Origin: Cricetomys ansorgei
Lineage: Eukaryota > Chordata > Mammalia > Rodentia > Nesomyidae
Length of the DNA: 64,000 nt
NCBI GenBank assembly: GCA_026225945.1
Contig: JAMJFZ010002307.1
Location: 8,991,501-9,055,500 of the forward strand
Direction: 5' to 3'
Positions 48,246-59,534 of this stretch are shown here, piece by piece (positions within the stretch are counted from its first letter, which is position 1; each line of letters starts with the position of its first letter). The translations under genes were made by a program, and so were the position numbers. The notes under the pieces were generated by a model. The model saw only the letters and a list, made by a program, of their open reading frames with translations. It ran no database searches and had not been told where the DNA came from.

Positions 48246-49053
48246 TTATAAATTAAACAATTATAAAATAGTGAACAGTGTAGAAACAGAAGAAACAGAA
48301 AAGAGACGCAATTCTCAGCCACAGTAGATTATTGTCACGGCACCCTGGCATCCTCTTACACAGTTATGCTGACACACCTTCCCTCAAGTGCGTCAACATT
48401 CCAAGTGCTAGGTTTTCAGCAAGCAATGCCTTTACTTTCCAAGGCTGCTAAAGAAGAAGCAAGCATCAGGAAGGGGTGAGGGGGCGGAGAAGGCATTCTG
48501 ACCTCGCGGGGATGTGAAAATGCCCGTTTCTCTTTAGCGCATAAACCCTCATGTTCACTAATACAGTGAAACATAAGCAAGATGAAACACATTCCAATGG
48601 GCAACAACGATGTGTTCTGGGGCATCGGTTCATGGATTTCTTCTTATAATCACTATGCTGTTTGAAATTATTTCCCCCATCCCTTGAAACTTGAAATATG
48701 CATTTAAGATATATGTAAGTAGGCTTCACTATTTAATAATTTATAACAAAGAGAAACAGACTATAAAAATAGTTTTTATTTTAGCTTGAAAAAGCTCATC
48801 AATATTGTAATATTTTTCTTAACATATGAGTATTTATTACAAACAAAGATATCAGGGTGGACTACTGAGCATGGATGTGATACAGAGTCAGCTCCTGAGG
48901 TCAGGTGTGTTGGCCGTGTTCCTCGTGGTGTCCCCTAAATGAGTGCCTGAACTGCATTGGATGTCCAACATATGAATTTTGAGTAAAGGAATAGACAAAT
49001 CACAATGAAAAGTGCCCAAAGTTGGGGATTACAGAAACCCGAATTGGGGGTTA
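48246..49053. other. Mgst1 intron 2, no recognised feature
   Basis: No repeat or exon seen. Confidence 0.4.
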
Positions 49054-49120
49054 GTGCTGGAAATTGAAGTCAGGACCTTGTATATTCCAAGCAAGCACTC
49101 TACCGCTGGGCTATGTCCCC
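49054..49120 (-). mobile_element. ID SINE, minus strand (Mgst1 intron 2)
   Basis: The reverse complement reads GGGGACATAGCCCAGCGGTAG, then AGTGCTTGCTTGG and AAGGTCCTGACTTC. This is an ID element with A and B box positions. Confidence 0.7.
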
Positions 49121-50395
49121 TGTCTCCCAAAGTGAGCTTTCCTCTCAGCCCCAACCTTCCCAGCGTGATGGTGTCTGAAGGTGAAGCCTTGTGGCATAGT
49201 CAGGTCCATGTGGGTGGGCCCCTCACGAATGGGATCAGTGCTTTTGTAGAGAGAAACAGGGCAGATCTCTAGCCACTCTTTTTTCTTCCTACTAGTATGG
49301 ACACAAGCCAGGGCTGGCCCCATTCTGATCTGGAATCTGTCCCCCACTAGACACCATATCTGGCATCTTGATCTTGGGCTTACCATTCTGAAGAGCCATG
49401 AGGAATACACATCTGTTATCTAAGCCTTCCTTTCTGTGTCCCTCAGTAACAGTGGACCACACTGACCTTAGCAACTACTTGCCACTCTTGTAAGAGCAAA
49501 AGTTACGCTTTAAATTTTAATTACACTACCTAAGAGATCTATGGAACAAGGACTTAACTTCCTGGAGTGCTAGGTGAGGCTGTTCAGGTGAGATAGTCCT
49601 GAATCTCCCTTCCCCAAGGACATAACCCCTTGGGGATGTTGGGTAGAGAGTGTCTAGATACCATTTAGTTGACCCTACTACACCGGATGTGCTCCAAATG
49701 CACCAGATGAGCTTGTTCACTTGTAGGCAAGACATAACCCATACAGAAAGTACATCAGGATAGATGCTTGCCACTGATTGGACCTGGTGGGAAGTGTGTA
49801 GCCTTATGGGTTCTGCCTTTTTAAGCACCTTTGCCACCTGACTCAGGCTATTCTGTGGGAGCTCTGGAGGAGCCAGGTTCATTCCATGGGTACCTCAGAA
49901 TGGACCGGTCAGAGTTCATCTTACTACAATTTACTTAAAGCTTGCCTGCTTACTTCAAATTTGGCTTAATTGTGATGGTCTTATTCTCGACCGGATTTGG
50001 AATTTACACCCTCTTTCAGTTTCCCTTAAAGAGATCAGACTTAATTTCACCTTAGATTGCTAACAATGCCCCTATGAAAGCTCTTTCCCACCCACCACCC
50101 CCTACTATGAAATTACTATGAGCAAAACCCAATGTCCCAGAAATTTCAGCTGCTATTCGAATCACAGAAGGTAACCCCCACAAAGAAACTATCAGAGGTT
50201 TCCCCATGAAAGTAAAACAGATTTGAGTCATGAGATCCACCAAGGCCAGACCGTATCAGACTCTATCCACAGCAAAGCACAGCACCACCTGCTATTGATT
50301 GAGCTTTATTGAAAGAAACAAAATGGAAACGAAGAAGGCTGTTTTCCAGAATCCTAACCCTTAAAAGTGAGAAAATGTTGCAGCTGAATGATTAC
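49121..50395. other. Mgst1 intron 2, no recognised feature
   Basis: Unique sequence. The open frames here have no splice context. Confidence 0.4.
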
Positions 50396-50521
50396 CTTGT
50401 TGGTTATCCTCTGGAATGCGGTCACAGAGCTCATGAGCATCATCTTGGCAAGAATGATCGTTGCATAGGAGGCAAAGGCCATCAACACCTCATTGTCCAT
50501 GAGCTGCTTAAGGTCCGCCAT
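50396..50521 (-). CDS. Mgst1: Mgst1 first coding exon (residues 1-42)
   Basis: This exon encodes the N-terminus and first transmembrane helix of microsomal glutathione S-transferase 1. The start is the ATG at 50521-50519, in the context GAAAGATGG (purine at -3, G at +4). It opens the peptide MADLKQLMDNEV, which is the family's known N-terminus. The helix includes the segment MAFASYATIILAKMMLM. Arg38, a glutathione-binding residue, is present. The exon ends on an AAG codon before a GTAATC donor, phase 0. About 31 bases of 5' UTR precede the ATG back to a CTACAG acceptor (50553) with a long pyrimidine tract. Relative to mouse as I recall it, residues 17, 29, 30, 33 and 39 differ conservatively. 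Confidence 0.96.
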
Positions 50522-50552
50522 CTTTCCAATCCTGGTCTCAATCTCTAGATGA
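50522..50552 (-). other. Mgst1: Mgst1 5' UTR part of first coding exon
   Basis: These 31 bases lie between the acceptor (pyrimidine-rich, ending CTGTCTACAG) and the initiator ATG. There is no upstream ATG in this piece. The acceptor implies at least one upstream non-coding exon. An alternative AG a few bases inside could also be used. Confidence 0.7.
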
Positions 50553-50699
50553 CTGTAGACAGGAGAGGGGAGGCAGAGGTAACCTCACGTAAATTGGTGA
50601 TCACTTAGCATGCTGATATCACAGCACCAACCACATTGTTCTTAAAAGATATTGTGGGCTGTTTACAAGAGAAGTGATTACATCTACACAGAATTTTCA

Positions 50700-50842
50700 A
50701 AACAACAAAACGAGATCTGGTGGTTCACCCCTGGTAATTTCAACTGCTGGGAAACTAAGCAGGGGGATTGCTCTGAGTTTAAGGTCACCCTAGGCAGTAA
50801 GTTTTAGGTCAGTGTAGACTACGGAGTGAGATCTTGTCTCAA
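50700..50842 (+). mobile_element. SINE B1 (Mgst1 intron 1)
   Basis: GGTGGTTCACCCCTGGTAATTTC, AGGGGGATTGCTCTGAGTTTAAGGTC, GTGAGATCTTGTCTCAAA. Diverged. Confidence 0.7.
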
Positions 50843-51189
50843 ATAATTTAATTCATTAACCAAAAGCAAAATAATAAACAGTGTAAAATTCTCTAGTTCT
50901 GCATCATTAAAGATGAAGATACCCAAAAAGTGCTAAAAGCAAGTGTAAGGGTTATTGGAGCGTACAGTCAAAATGCCCCCAAAATGGAATAAAATACAGA
51001 TTTGTACTGGGAAGAATGAGGAGTTCAATTAATAAGTGCAGAGGTTGTGGCAGGATCTTCAGAAGCACCCAGCTATGGCCACAGCAGCACCACTATGTTA
51101 CTGGGAATACCTAAACTCTGATACGTGCCTGCGGTAGCAACCCAGCTCGCTGTTCTCTGTCACTTCAGTCCTATCCCAGATCTCAGGCT

Positions 51190-51365
51190 CCAAAAATTTG
51201 AATTCAAGTCCCTCAGTTTGGTTATTGACCTTGTTTGAGGAATATAATGTTTTGAGACTTAATGTCTTCATCTGTAAAATAGGAATATTAACAGTATCTA
51301 ATACTAATTTACTATCATATTTAAATGTAAAAAATATCAGAAATGTGTATAATAGTAACTGACCA
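51190..51365 (+). mobile_element. MIR SINE (Mgst1 intron 1)
   Basis: GAATTCAAGTCCCTCAG, TTATTGACCTTG, TTAATGTCTTCATCTGTAAAATAGGAATATTAACAGTATC is the conserved MIR core in order. Confidence 0.6.
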
Positions 51366-51424
51366 TAACGGCGGGGGGGACCCTCCATCTTCATTATTTT
51401 ATTATTTATTTATTTGTTTGTTTG

Positions 51425-51562
51425 TTCATTTGGGAGTCATGGTTCTCAGATATCTTAGGCTGGCCTCTAATCTGTTATGAGAGAGAATAACTTTGAACTC
51501 TTGATCCTTCTGTCTCCACCTCAAATATTGGGACTACAGGTGTGTACCATGAAACCTGGCTC
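51425..51562 (-). mobile_element. SINE B1, minus strand (Mgst1 intron 1)
   Basis: GGCTGGCCTCTAATC, TTTGAACTCTTGATCCTTCTG, GGGACTACAGGTGTGTACCATG, with a TTTA/TTTG inverted tail. Confidence 0.7.
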
Positions 51563-51781
51563 AATAAACTTCACAATGCCCTTATCATCGTGGTAACAGT
51601 GGCCCCGGTGAAGGAGGAGAAAGCACTGGGAACATCCCAACACCAGACTTATAATCCCACAGTGAGGACACTGTGCGTGTGGGAAGAGGGACCAGGGAAA
51701 GGGGAACAGCTCTGCAGGATAGACCAGGCCATTTCACATTCTCTATCACAACCATCTAAATGCTGTCAAGAGGGAAACTGA

Positions 51782-51962
51782 GGGACTGGCAAGATGGCTC
51801 CGCATGGAAGGGTGCTTGCTGCTGGACCTGACAACCTGAGCTCAATGCCTGGAGCCCATACGGTGGAAGGAGAGCATCAACTCCTGAAAATTGCCCGACA
51901 TTTGCATACACACCAGGAAGTACATGCAAGCACACACTAAATAAAGAAATAAATAAAGTAGA
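51782..51962 (+). mobile_element. B2-type SINE (Mgst1 intron 1)
   Basis: GGGACTGGCAAGATGGCTCCG head, ACAACCTGAGCTCAATGCC, GTGGAAGGAGAGCATCAACTCC, and an AAATAAAGAAATAAATAAA tail. Confidence 0.75.
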
Positions 51963-52934
51963 TAGTAAACTGAAGGAGCCTGGAGTTAGAGGTGTACTGC
52001 TTATTAGAAAAGACACAGTCAAGTCAAAATTGATAAGAATTCAGGGTAAGGCATAACATGTGAGCTCTTCACCCTGTCTGGTGGCCCTCTGACCCCTGAC
52101 CCCTGCCTTTATCCATTCCCTTTAGCATGCATCTTCTCTCACACTCACCTAGGCAGCATATCATGTTCTTAGTTTCTCCATGATGTCCATTCCTGCCCTC
52201 CAGTTCCTTCCTGTAGCCTTATAGCTTAGCCTCCAGAAGTTTTGTACATGTAGCCGTAGTCTATGAAGCTACATCTGGCTTTCTATATGTTGCTGTTCAG
52301 ACAGTTGTCTATGTGTTGCTGGGGAATGTGCTAAAATATATATTCACAACATTTAATTTTATAAGAGTTTCTTGTGTCCAGAGGTACCTTGAAGCTTCCT
52401 GTAAAACACTATATAATATTGGCAAGTATAATATTGTAATCTACTTCATGGAAACATAATCTGCATAATCTGGGGGCTTGAAACACAAACCCAGGTCTCT
52501 GACCTCTCATCCTGCACGCTAATATATTGTGCTAACTCCTTGAGGAGACTTGCTTCATTTGTCTTTCAACTTCTTGACTCTGTTAAATCCTAATTCAACT
52601 AAAAACTGTATGTCTACTTGAAGCTGACCCAAGTGGACACCTCTCCCACCCCCTAACATTCTCTCTTCTTCCTAGTTACACCACGTGCCAGGTGCTTTGC
52701 TATTTTACTGAAAACGAAACTGAAGCTTCCCAAGAAAATTCTGATTTTGCCTCCTTAAGATAAAAATGTACTCCTTGCACGTAGACAAGCAGAAACTACA
52801 CCATCATTCCCAGGGGTCCTGTGGTTTTAGAGGCTTCCTGTGTATACCAAATTCCACAGATGTTCAAGTCTCTTCTACAGTATTGCCTGTGCATACCTCA
52901 CACGTAGCTTCCAATATTTTAAATCGTCTGTGCT

Positions 52935-53408
52935 TATTCATTTTTATTGTGGCCTTGACAAAACAAATTCACTGGGAAGAGAGAACCTCAACTGAAAGAT
53001 TGCAACAACCAGATTGGCCTATGGTCATATCTGTAAGAAAGTGCTGGTTGATGGGGGAGGGCCCAGCCCACTATAGGCAATACCATTCCTAGGCAGGTAG
53101 GCCTAGGCTGAATAGGAAAGCTGAGAGACAGATAGAGATAGAGTAGAGGTAGAGGTAGAGGTAGAGGTAGAGATAAGAGAGAGACAGAGACAGAGACAGA
53201 CACACAGAGAGAGACAGATACAGAGAGACACAGAGAGAGAATATTAATTTCTTTATTTCTTTTTGGCTTCTGCTTCAGTTCCTGACCTGACTTCCCTCAA
53301 TGATAGATTGTAACCTGGAAATATAAGCCAAATAAACCCTCTCCTTCCTGAGTTGTTCTTGGTCAGACTGTTCTATTATCACAGCCACAGAATGGAACTA
53401 GAACATCA
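52935..53408 (+). mobile_element. ERVL-MaLR LTR containing an expanded simple repeat (Mgst1 intron 1)
   Basis: GAAGAGAGAACCTCAACTGAAAG, TGGGGGAGGGCCCAGCCCACTATAGG, then 53123-53242 (GATA/GTAGAG/GACAGA)n, then GACTTCCCTCAATGATAGATTGTAACCTGG, AAGCCAAATAAACCC and TTATCACAGCCACAG. Same family as the copy at 1.0 kb. Confidence 0.7.
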
Positions 53409-54520
53409 TCTTATCATCACGACACCACACACACATCATGCAAATAGTTACACAGTACTGTTTAGAAATTGGTGAGAAGAGACACTTCTGTACATGTTCG
53501 ATACAGACACATTTTTTTTCTGATAATTTCTATCTACAGTTGAATGAAATTCACAAAATAAAGGGTTCACTGTACTCTAGATTGTTTTTACATTCTACAT
53601 GTAACAATCATTTAATCCTCTTCAATGAGTTTATGGTCTTGAAAGCATAGTGTGTTATCTCAGTACAAGATAATACTTTTTCAGTAGTTTTTAATATATC
53701 TGCTATTGCTCTGGTATTGGGGGAATAAGAGTCATGGTAAAATGCCCTATCCTTCAGAGCTCCTGTAAAGTTAATTAGCTTAATAAAGAATCCCCATGGT
53801 CCATGCCTCTGAACAGAGATCTGAAGAAATACAACAAGGATTTAATTTTTAAAATAAAAAAAAAAAAAACTCAGGAAGTTTATCAAGTAGAAAATGCTGT
53901 TATATAATTACCTTCAAAATAAAAGTCTCTTTGTTCCAGAAACAAAATGTATTTAGTGCTGAAACAAAAGTTCAGAAAGGCTTTCCTGTTGGCACTTGGG
54001 TTTTGGTTAGCATGGTGGAAATCAGTGGTGGAGAAGGAGAGAAAAATCAGGAATCTTCCAGAACTGATAGGGAAAATACAGAGGTGTCAGCAGTCAGAAA
54101 GAAAGGGCAATGAAGGGTTTTCTGTGTCTTTAAACAACACATAAGAAGCCAACACAAACGGAGTTGCTCCATTGCCAGCAAGTAGGAAAACTCCTCAGGC
54201 CTGTGATCCTGGGAGACCGGCCAACACCAAGCACCAAGTCCCTGCCATCAAATACCAGGGCCCCATGAACCTCTTCTCTCACACATCTTCTACTTCTCAA
54301 GTGTATGGGAGGGTGGGGTGTGATGAGGGGTAATGGTAAGAAATTAAGAAATAGGAAGCACTGACAACACAACAGAAGGCAGTGGAACTCTGTATCCTTT
54401 TTTCTTTTGTTATGAGCCTGCTACCCCTAACTGAAACTAGAGTAACGCCAGGCTCTGTAATGTGAAAATACACTCCTGCAAGCTTGCTGTCTGGGAAGGT
54501 ATCCAGCAGGAGGGTAGAAG
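53409..54520. other. Mgst1 intron 1, no recognised feature
   Basis: No exon or classified repeat seen. Confidence 0.4.
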
Positions 54521-54525
54521 CAGCT

Positions 54526-54530
54526 AGATG

Positions 54531-54575
<45 letters not shown>
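54526..54575. repeat. (GATA)12 microsatellite
   Basis: A pure tetranucleotide run within Mgst1 intron 1. Confidence 0.98.
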
Positions 54576-54884
54576 GGAGGTAAAGTGTTGGGTAATTTGA
54601 ATTTTCCAAAAATGAAGTCGAAACTATCTCAGAGGAGAAAAATCAGGATATTTGGTTGTGAGTTACATGAAGTATATAATCACAGGGATGGGTTTTATTG
54701 TAGTCATCCATTCCTTTTCTTATCTTGGCTGGCACCACGCCTGATCCCATGGTGTGGAAATGGCTATGCCCTCAGGGCACATAGGGAGGCTGAGTTCACA
54801 GACTCTGGAAGCAGCCTGGAGTTCAGGTAGATTTCAACAGACCCCTAACTAGCTACTGATTAACTGAGTTACCACACCTGTAAA

Positions 54885-54983
54885 ACAAGATTTTCTATGT
54901 AGCCCCTGATGGCCCTGAACTCTTGATCCTACTGCCTCAACCTCAGAACTGTGGGAACCACAGGTGTGCACCACCACACCCTA
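54885..54983 (-). mobile_element. SINE B1, minus strand (Mgst1 intron 1)
   Basis: TCTATGTAGCCCCTGATGGCCC, GAACTCTTGATCC, GGGAACCACAGGTGTGCACCACC. Confidence 0.75.
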
Positions 54984-55931
54984 AAAATGTCACTGGTAAA
55001 TCCTACCTCAGAGTATTCTTTTGTGCACTAAGTGATTGTAGAGTATTTAGTAATCACCAGCACCTCGCTGCTGCCATGTGAGCACTTAACAAATGCGATC
55101 CTACCACGGCATTGTTCTAATCACTAGGGATGTAATTCAGGGCTTTTTGAAAGCTTTCACACACCAGGCCTCCCTTTAAGACAGGTGAGGGACCTAACTC
55201 TTCCTGGAGTGCTATTAAGGTGTTAAGCATTATGGAAACACTGTTAAACAGAGTTGAAGTCATTATTAATTTTAGTAAGTCTCTACTGTAGGCACTCCTT
55301 CTCATATTTATTTTCTTGTATGTTAGCAAATACATTGGTGGGCCAAGTAATTTGACTCCCTAATTGGCAGCTATTAGACGCTTCCCAGGCTGTCTGCTAC
55401 ACAGGACCAGTCAATCAGGCAGATGGAATGCTGTCACGCCAGTACCTGCATTCGAACACTTTATGGATACCTCAAGTAAGCAACACTGCCACCACAGCTG
55501 CTTGACATCAACAGACAACTCTGGCTCCTGATGGCCTTGTCCCAGCCTTGATGGCACAGATGTTTTACCATCACAAGCCTTATTGAATTCTGCAAACCTC
55601 AAAACCTTTTCCAGAGATGAGGAGAGAAGTTTCCCTGCCACCACCCTCTCCTCCCACCCCACCCCCACATATCCCCTGCGCACAGGGCCTTAGCTGGTGA
55701 ACACAGCCCTGTTTGCATATGGACTGCTATGATTGGTGCAAAGGTAGCTTCTCCTTTGCATGAGGGCCTATGTTACAACTGGTGCAAACACCTGCCTTCT
55801 TTTACATGTCTTCTGTGATCCTTGCCAACATGCCCTTTCTGGATTCCTTTGTAAACCAACATAAAGACACGTTCCTGTGCTACTTCCTAGTATGCCAGCA
55901 TCAAAAGCCTTCTCTTGAGTAGTCTTTTATT
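54984..55931. other. Mgst1 intron 1, no recognised feature
   Basis: No exon or classified repeat seen. A pyrimidine-rich CCTCCCACCCCACCCCCAC stretch lies at about 55650. Confidence 0.4.
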
Positions 55932-55932
55932 G

Positions 55933-55980
<48 letters not shown>

Positions 55981-56095
55981 TCTTTTGAGAGAGAGTCTCG
56001 CAATGTAGCCCATAGTAGCCTCAAATTCACTACACTCCTACCTCGGCCTCCCCAAGTACTGGGGTTACTAGCCTATATCATCACACTCAGCTTCT
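55932..56095 (-). mobile_element. (TG)n followed by inverted B1 (Mgst1 intron 1)
   Basis: (TG)n at 55932-55979, then GAGAGAGAGTCTCGCAATGTAGCCC, CTCAAATTCACTACACTCC, CCCCAAGTACTGGGGTTACTAGCC. Confidence 0.75.
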
Positions 56096-57274
56096 TAACC
56101 CCTTGTGCTGTTGTTCATCATTAGCATAATGTGCCTGCCTGATAAGACAAGGGAGGATCACAGAGTCCCAAGGCAGCAGGGACCTTGGCAACAGCCATGA
56201 GAGAGCAGCAGAGAAGCTGTAGAGGAAGCTGGCATAGACTGATGTGGAGCAGAGGTGATAAAGATAACAAGGGCCTTAGGCAGAAAGGGCCCTGATCCCA
56301 GAATGAGTTGTCAGGAGCTGCTAAAAGTCTAGACTCCCAACCCCAAGCCGGGGAGCTGGAACATGAGCCGCTTTCAAGACTGAGGTCCCTGTTTCCCCAG
56401 ACTTGAGAACTGAACACCTGTCATTTGGGGCTAAAAGGATGAGCACTTTTGGCCTGGAGAAGAACTTCCAGCGATGCTGGAAGCTGAAGATTACAAAAGC
56501 TGCCAACTGCCAAGCCTGGGAACCCTGATGTCGGAACCTCTAAACCAAGAGCCCAAAACTGTGGGACTCCACTGTCCAAAGTGTTTGTAGCTATATGCTT
56601 CTGGGTCTGCTAGTCCAACCTCTAAGCCCCAGGCCCACTCCAGGGACTGCAGACACTACACAAAGATCTCCTGACCTACCCAGGACTCCCATTAGGAGAG
56701 AGCAAAGGGATGCCAGCCAGTTGACCAGAAGTGGCTTTGGATGAAAGACTCCAACACAGCAAAGATTTTTCTCTACTTTTAAAAAGGAAGCTCTGATAGG
56801 GTAGTAGTGAGGACAAGTGGCACAGGGCAGGCACCAGACCGGAGCCCGGTTCCCTCAGCCTGTAATTCCTGGGCTCCCTGCTATCCAGGCTAGGAACTGT
56901 GGAGCTCTATGGTCTCCTGGAAGTTTTTCCTATAACTGCCTTGTCTGTGTTCCTCCCTAGTACAGTATGTCACAGACGAGATGCCGTCTCCAGTTGGGAG
57001 CACTCCACTTTCCCTTCATGGGCCCAGGGCCAAGAAGAGCAAAGTTCCCTTCTTTTCAAAACTTTCTAGCCTCTCTGCACCGGTATTGTGAAACATGGAG
57101 AATCTGGGCATGCAGCCACAAGGCCATGACTGTTCATTTTTGAACGTCCTGAAAGTAGCAAGCACAGATAGTGAGATAACAGAAAAGAGGACTGCAACAG
57201 TCAGGCCACTGCTGGTCCACTCTGTCTGAGAGGCCTCACTGGAAGAAAATTCAGCAGCCCAAATAATGGCAGCC
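56096..57274. other. Mgst1 intron 1, unclassified
   Basis: GC-richer than average (CAG, GGGA and CCTGG-rich). It could be an old retroviral or LTR fragment, but no family is recognised. Confidence 0.3.
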
Positions 57275-57480
57275 TACAAGGGAGGGGGAGATGGTGAAGA
57301 TGACTATGGGAGAGGGTGGATATGGGGGAAGGGTAGATGTGGGAGAGAGGTGGACATGGGAATATAGGGGTATAGGGTTGGAATTAGGAGCTGACAGGAG
57401 GGAGGGGTGGGTTTGGGAGAGAGGTAGGTTGAGGAATAAGTGATGTAGATATGGTGGATTCCGGGGAGGGATGGCTATGG
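57275..57480. repeat. G-rich diverged minisatellite (Mgst1 intron 1)
   Basis: Repeated 16-18-base units of the type ATGTGGGAGAGAGGTGG on the plus strand, with many GGG and GGGG runs. Confidence 0.65.
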
Positions 57481-58619
57481 GGAATCAGATGCTCTTTGGA
57501 GAACATGCTGATTTTCCTTTCAAGCTTCAGATAATAACAAAGCGCCCCACCCCCCAAAAAAAGTCTCACTAAAAATACTTGTCTGTCAAAGAGCGATATT
57601 CAAGTTGGAACCAAGTTTGTCGTTTTTAAAAATAGCCAAATAGTGAAATCATACATCAAACGACTCATTACGGAAGTTGCCAAAGACAGCACAACCATAT
57701 AGCCCAAAGTCCCTGGGAGACTGCTTTCTTGAAAGCAAAAGGTACCTCCAGCCTGGGTCCCCAGCACTCTGGGCTTGAAGATCCTTAGCTGAGAGCCTTT
57801 CTTTGAGAGTTTAGTTGACATTCCCCTGGCAAGCACTTGGAGGAAAAGCAGGAAGAAAAGAAAAACAGCATGTGATCAGCTTCCCAGGAACACCAGGGAC
57901 TGAAAGGAGCCACTAGGAGACTAGCAGACTCAGGAACCTCCTTTACAGCCTCAGTCCAGGCAGCACAACACAGACTGAACCCCAAAGAAGAACCCCCTTG
58001 TCCTTTCTATTTCCCCAGGCTGCAATGAGAGGGTGGCAATTGGAGGCACCCAAAGACTGCACCTTCAGCCCCTGATCATCTGGCTACAGTATCTTGATGG
58101 CTGCATCTACTGTCGTCATGCATCATATGACATCAAAATTATTATTTTAAAGTCTTGAGGTTTCTCTTGCCTACCAAAGTTGAATCTAGAAAATCACATG
58201 GCGTTTCAACAAGTGCAGAGATCCTCACTTCTGAATCATCAGAGACACTGCAGGACTTTACACACTAGGAATGTGCAGAACTTGCTTAACCACGATGACT
58301 TCTCATCTTGCTACAACTTGCATGTTATTTTTACTCCCTCAAGATCAAGGAACCCTTCCGAAGGGGATGCTACTGGGGCTTGAAACGAAGAAGTAAGAAA
58401 ATCATTGCTTATATACGAAAAGACACCAGCTCCCAAATTTCTTCTTAGAGTTTGAGAAACAGAAACTTAATGAGGGAACAGAGAGGCACAATTCTCTTTT
58501 AGAGCAGGTCACTAGCCGGGAGAGCTAAGCAGCTAAAGGGAACAAAGACTTTTCAGACAGGCCCAGCCAACCCTCTATAACCTCACAGGGGCCACCCACA
58601 GGCCCCTTGCTCTCCTTAC
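57481..58619. other. Mgst1 intron 1, region just downstream of proposed exon 1
   Basis: Unique sequence. No alternative first exon can be established from sequence alone. Confidence 0.4.
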
Positions 58620-58760
58620 CTGGGAGCAGCACCCCTGCTGCGCAGCAACCCTACCTTGCACCCACCTGAGTCCCCCGGAAGAAGCACCTCAAGCTGGCCA
58701 GCCAAGCGTGCACACCTGGGTACTTTTCACCCAGAGGACAGACGGGGCCGCACCACCCTC
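58620..58760 (-). other. Mgst1: Candidate non-coding exon 1 of Mgst1
   Basis: On the minus strand the sequence CCCAG followed by GTAAGGAG at 58620 is a near-consensus splice donor. It lies about 8 kb upstream of the first coding exon and immediately downstream of GC-box-rich sequence. This matches the usual MGST1 gene plan of a short untranslated first exon. The transcription start is not visible, so the upper bound is a guess. A weaker donor (AAGGTAGGG) lies about 35 bases further upstream. Confidence 0.5.
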
Positions 58761-58935
58761 TTAATGACTAATTTTCTACTAATTACCCCGCCTCCTTGTG
58801 CTCGCCAAGATCCGCCCCCCGGATCACCCGTGGCCACTGCAGCCACCGCCCACCCGGAAGAAGCTCGGATTCTGCTCTGCTGCGCGGGTGGGGACTTTTC
58901 AATGCTAAGGACCTCTGCAGTTCAGTTCAGGCTCC
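58740..58935 (-). promoter_or_regulatory. Candidate Mgst1 promoter, GC-box rich, no TATA box
   Basis: This is the most GC- and CpG-rich stretch of the window. It has GC boxes (CCGCCC on the plus strand) at 58812 and 58846, a related CCCCGCCTCC near 58787, an Ets-like CCCGGAAG at 58853 and an AP-1-like TGACTAA at 58765-58771. No convincing TATA element is seen at the expected distance. The arrangement fits a stress-responsive housekeeping promoter firing leftward into the proposed exon 1. Function is inferred only from composition and position. Confidence 0.5.
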
Positions 58936-59354
58936 GGAGCAGGAGAGAAAGGAAAGCTGCTAACTTTTATGTCGCTAGAAACGAAAGCCTTCAGTGTTGA
59001 ATTTGGAAAACTTAAAAAAAAAAAAATCTTTTTAGTCTTGGGGGAGGAGTTCTATTGCTGTGACAACCTTGTCCCTCCTTCAGGGTGCAAAGTGGAACCA
59101 GAGAAATTCTGAGTCTGTTAGGCAATCAACGTTGTGTGTTTTTCACAGTGACTTTTAGAAAAGTGTCGCAAGAAGCCAGGGTTGTTGGGACAACAACCAA
59201 AGCTATTGCACAGCCCCACTATAACGGCCAAGAACCAGTTCCAAGGGCTTCTCTGTCAAGTTCTAAGCGTGTTATGTTCCTAACTGTATTATTTCACTCA
59301 CGGATATATACTTTTTCACACCTGTACCCCACATTGTTCTGGGAACCAACCTAC

Positions 59355-59466
59355 CTTCCTTCCCCTCTCCCTTCCTCCCTTCCTTCCTTCCTTCCTCTCT
59401 TTTCTCCTCCTCCTCCCTTCCCTCCTCCTTCCCTTCCCCTTCCTCATCCCCCTTCTCCTCCTCCAG
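59355..59466. repeat. (TTCC)/(CTCC)n pyrimidine tract
   Basis: About 110 bases of pyrimidine with few interruptions, some 450 bases upstream of the proposed promoter. Confidence 0.93.
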
Positions 59467-59534
59467 TTAATTTTCATATTTTCATTTAACTGCCTGCCTC
59501 TTTGCCTCTTTGGTTTGGTTTGTTTGTCTTAGGA

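Larger units (their letters stand above)
40680..58900 (-). other. Mgst1: Mgst1 gene span (inferred transcript limits)
   Basis: This is the whole transcription unit of microsomal glutathione S-transferase 1, read right to left. The seen parts are three coding exons with GT/AG borders and a joined 155-codon frame. The outer limits are inferred: the 5' end from a splice donor at 58620 beside GC boxes, and the 3' end from two ATTAAA signals at 40689-40703. Intron 1 (about 50553-58619) holds B1, B2-type, MIR and MaLR copies, (GATA)n, (TG)n and a G-rich minisatellite. Intron 2 (46917-50395) holds the giant purine tract, B4, B2-type and ID copies. Intron 3 (41299-46821) holds B1, B4, (TG)n and a CTCF-type motif. 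No other gene is nested inside it. Confidence 0.85.

Noticed and set aside
41052..50521. Mgst1 as a retrocopy or pseudogene
   Set aside because: Introns with proper GT/AG borders, an intact 155-codon frame and all catalytic residues argue for the functional parent gene.
58656..59000. A 114-codon frame across the proposed promoter
   Set aside because: GC-rich DNA is poor in stops. The peptide is Arg/Pro/Ala-rich with no known motif, and it is antisense to Mgst1.
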